DNA from: Clostridia bacterium
GTDB lineage: Bacteria; Bacillota; Clostridia; Oscillospirales; CAG-272
Assembly: GCA_017958705.1 (NCBI GenBank)
Contig: JAGDCE010000334.1
Span: forward strand, 1-6,198
Length of the DNA stretch: 6,198 bases
Reading direction: 5' to 3'
The position numbers and the translations under genes are program-made. A model generated the notes under the pieces. It was given only the letters and a program-made list of their open reading frames with translations. It was not told where the DNA came from and ran no database searches. This document shows positions 5,951 through 6,198 of the stretch, in pieces; position 1 is the stretch's first letter, and every line of letters starts with the position of its first letter.

Positions 5951-6198
5951 AAAAGATAATATCGCTGTTACTCTGTGTGCTTTTCACCGCGGCGCTCTGC
6001 GTTTCCGCGGCGGCTGATACAAGCTACGACCGGCTGCTGTTGAACGACAAAAAAGTGAACGGCAACAACGTCATGGCCTCGTACGTTACCATAAACGAGG
6101 GAGATCATCTGTATCTGCTCGGATGGGCGGTGAACGAACAGGCCGAAAGTAAACTCAAAGAGGCGTTTTACACGGTCGACGGCAAGGAATACAAATGC
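5947..6198 (+). CDS. Secreted protein of unknown function (partial, continues past the window)
   Basis: The first 84 codons of an exported protein; no stop occurs before the window edge. The N-terminus is a clear Sec signal peptide: two lysines, a hydrophobic core (about 4-19) and an Ala-X-Ala site, with likely cleavage after Ala23. There is no lipobox at the cleavage site (the cysteines at 10 and 18 lie in the hydrophobic core), so it is more likely released or wall-associated than a lipoprotein. The mature part (YVTINEGDHLYLLGWAVN, 46-63, then AFYTVDGKEYKC, 73-84) looks like the start of a beta-rich domain that I cannot assign to a named family. The start codon overlaps the regulator's stop (ATGA) and has AGGA at 5937-5940, so its translation is probably coupled to the regulator. 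It may be an output of the membrane protein/regulator pair, but only position supports that. Confidence 0.75.
   Translation, partial: MKKIISLLLCVLFTAALCVSAAADTSYDRLLLNDKKVNGNNVMASYVTINEGDHLYLLGWAVNEQAESKLKEAFYTVDGKEYKC

Overview
The window looks like chromosomal DNA of an anaerobic, endospore-forming member of the Bacillota, most likely an uncultured gut-type Clostridia lineage. Three things suggest this. It carries a GerA-family (SpoVAF-like) spore germination protein. Starts follow strong GGAGG/GAGGTG Shine-Dalgarno sites. The coding DNA is fairly GC-rich yet uses many ATA isoleucine codons, and the short intergenic gaps are AT-rich. No rRNA, tRNA, CRISPR array, insertion sequence or phage gene is visible.

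The left part (1-2543) is read leftward. A full-length SpoVAF-like germination protein (1095-2543) lies upstream of a galactokinase-family gene (992 down to the window edge, so its C-terminus is missing). The galactokinase has its own near-consensus vegetative promoter in the 100-bp gap, so the two need not be co-transcribed. The true start of the germination gene is unclear: the only in-frame ATG has no ribosome site, while an ideal ribosome site sits 7 nt before an in-frame ACG codon.

The divergent intergenic region (2544-2662) holds a strong sigma-A-type promoter facing right and a perfect 7-bp inverted repeat that could be an operator.

The right part (2663-6198) is read rightward as one tightly packed gene string: a small divergent acyl carrier protein, a Wzx/MATE-like polysaccharide flippase, a SerB-type HAD phosphatase, a DUF2975 membrane protein, a YozG-type XRE regulator and the start of a secreted protein. 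Apart from a 48-nt gap with a hairpin after the carrier protein, the genes overlap or are less than 10 nt apart, so a single operon is the simplest reading. The DUF2975/XRE pair is a known two-gene unit. The carrier protein, flippase and phosphatase suggest an envelope-related role (moving a lipid-linked or acylated intermediate across the membrane), but this is inference from context and no substrate can be named.

I see no clear-cut new defence or mobile system. The most unusual items are the possible ACG start, the altered recognition helix of the carrier protein, the hairpin before a start codon without a ribosome site, and the mixed operon itself.
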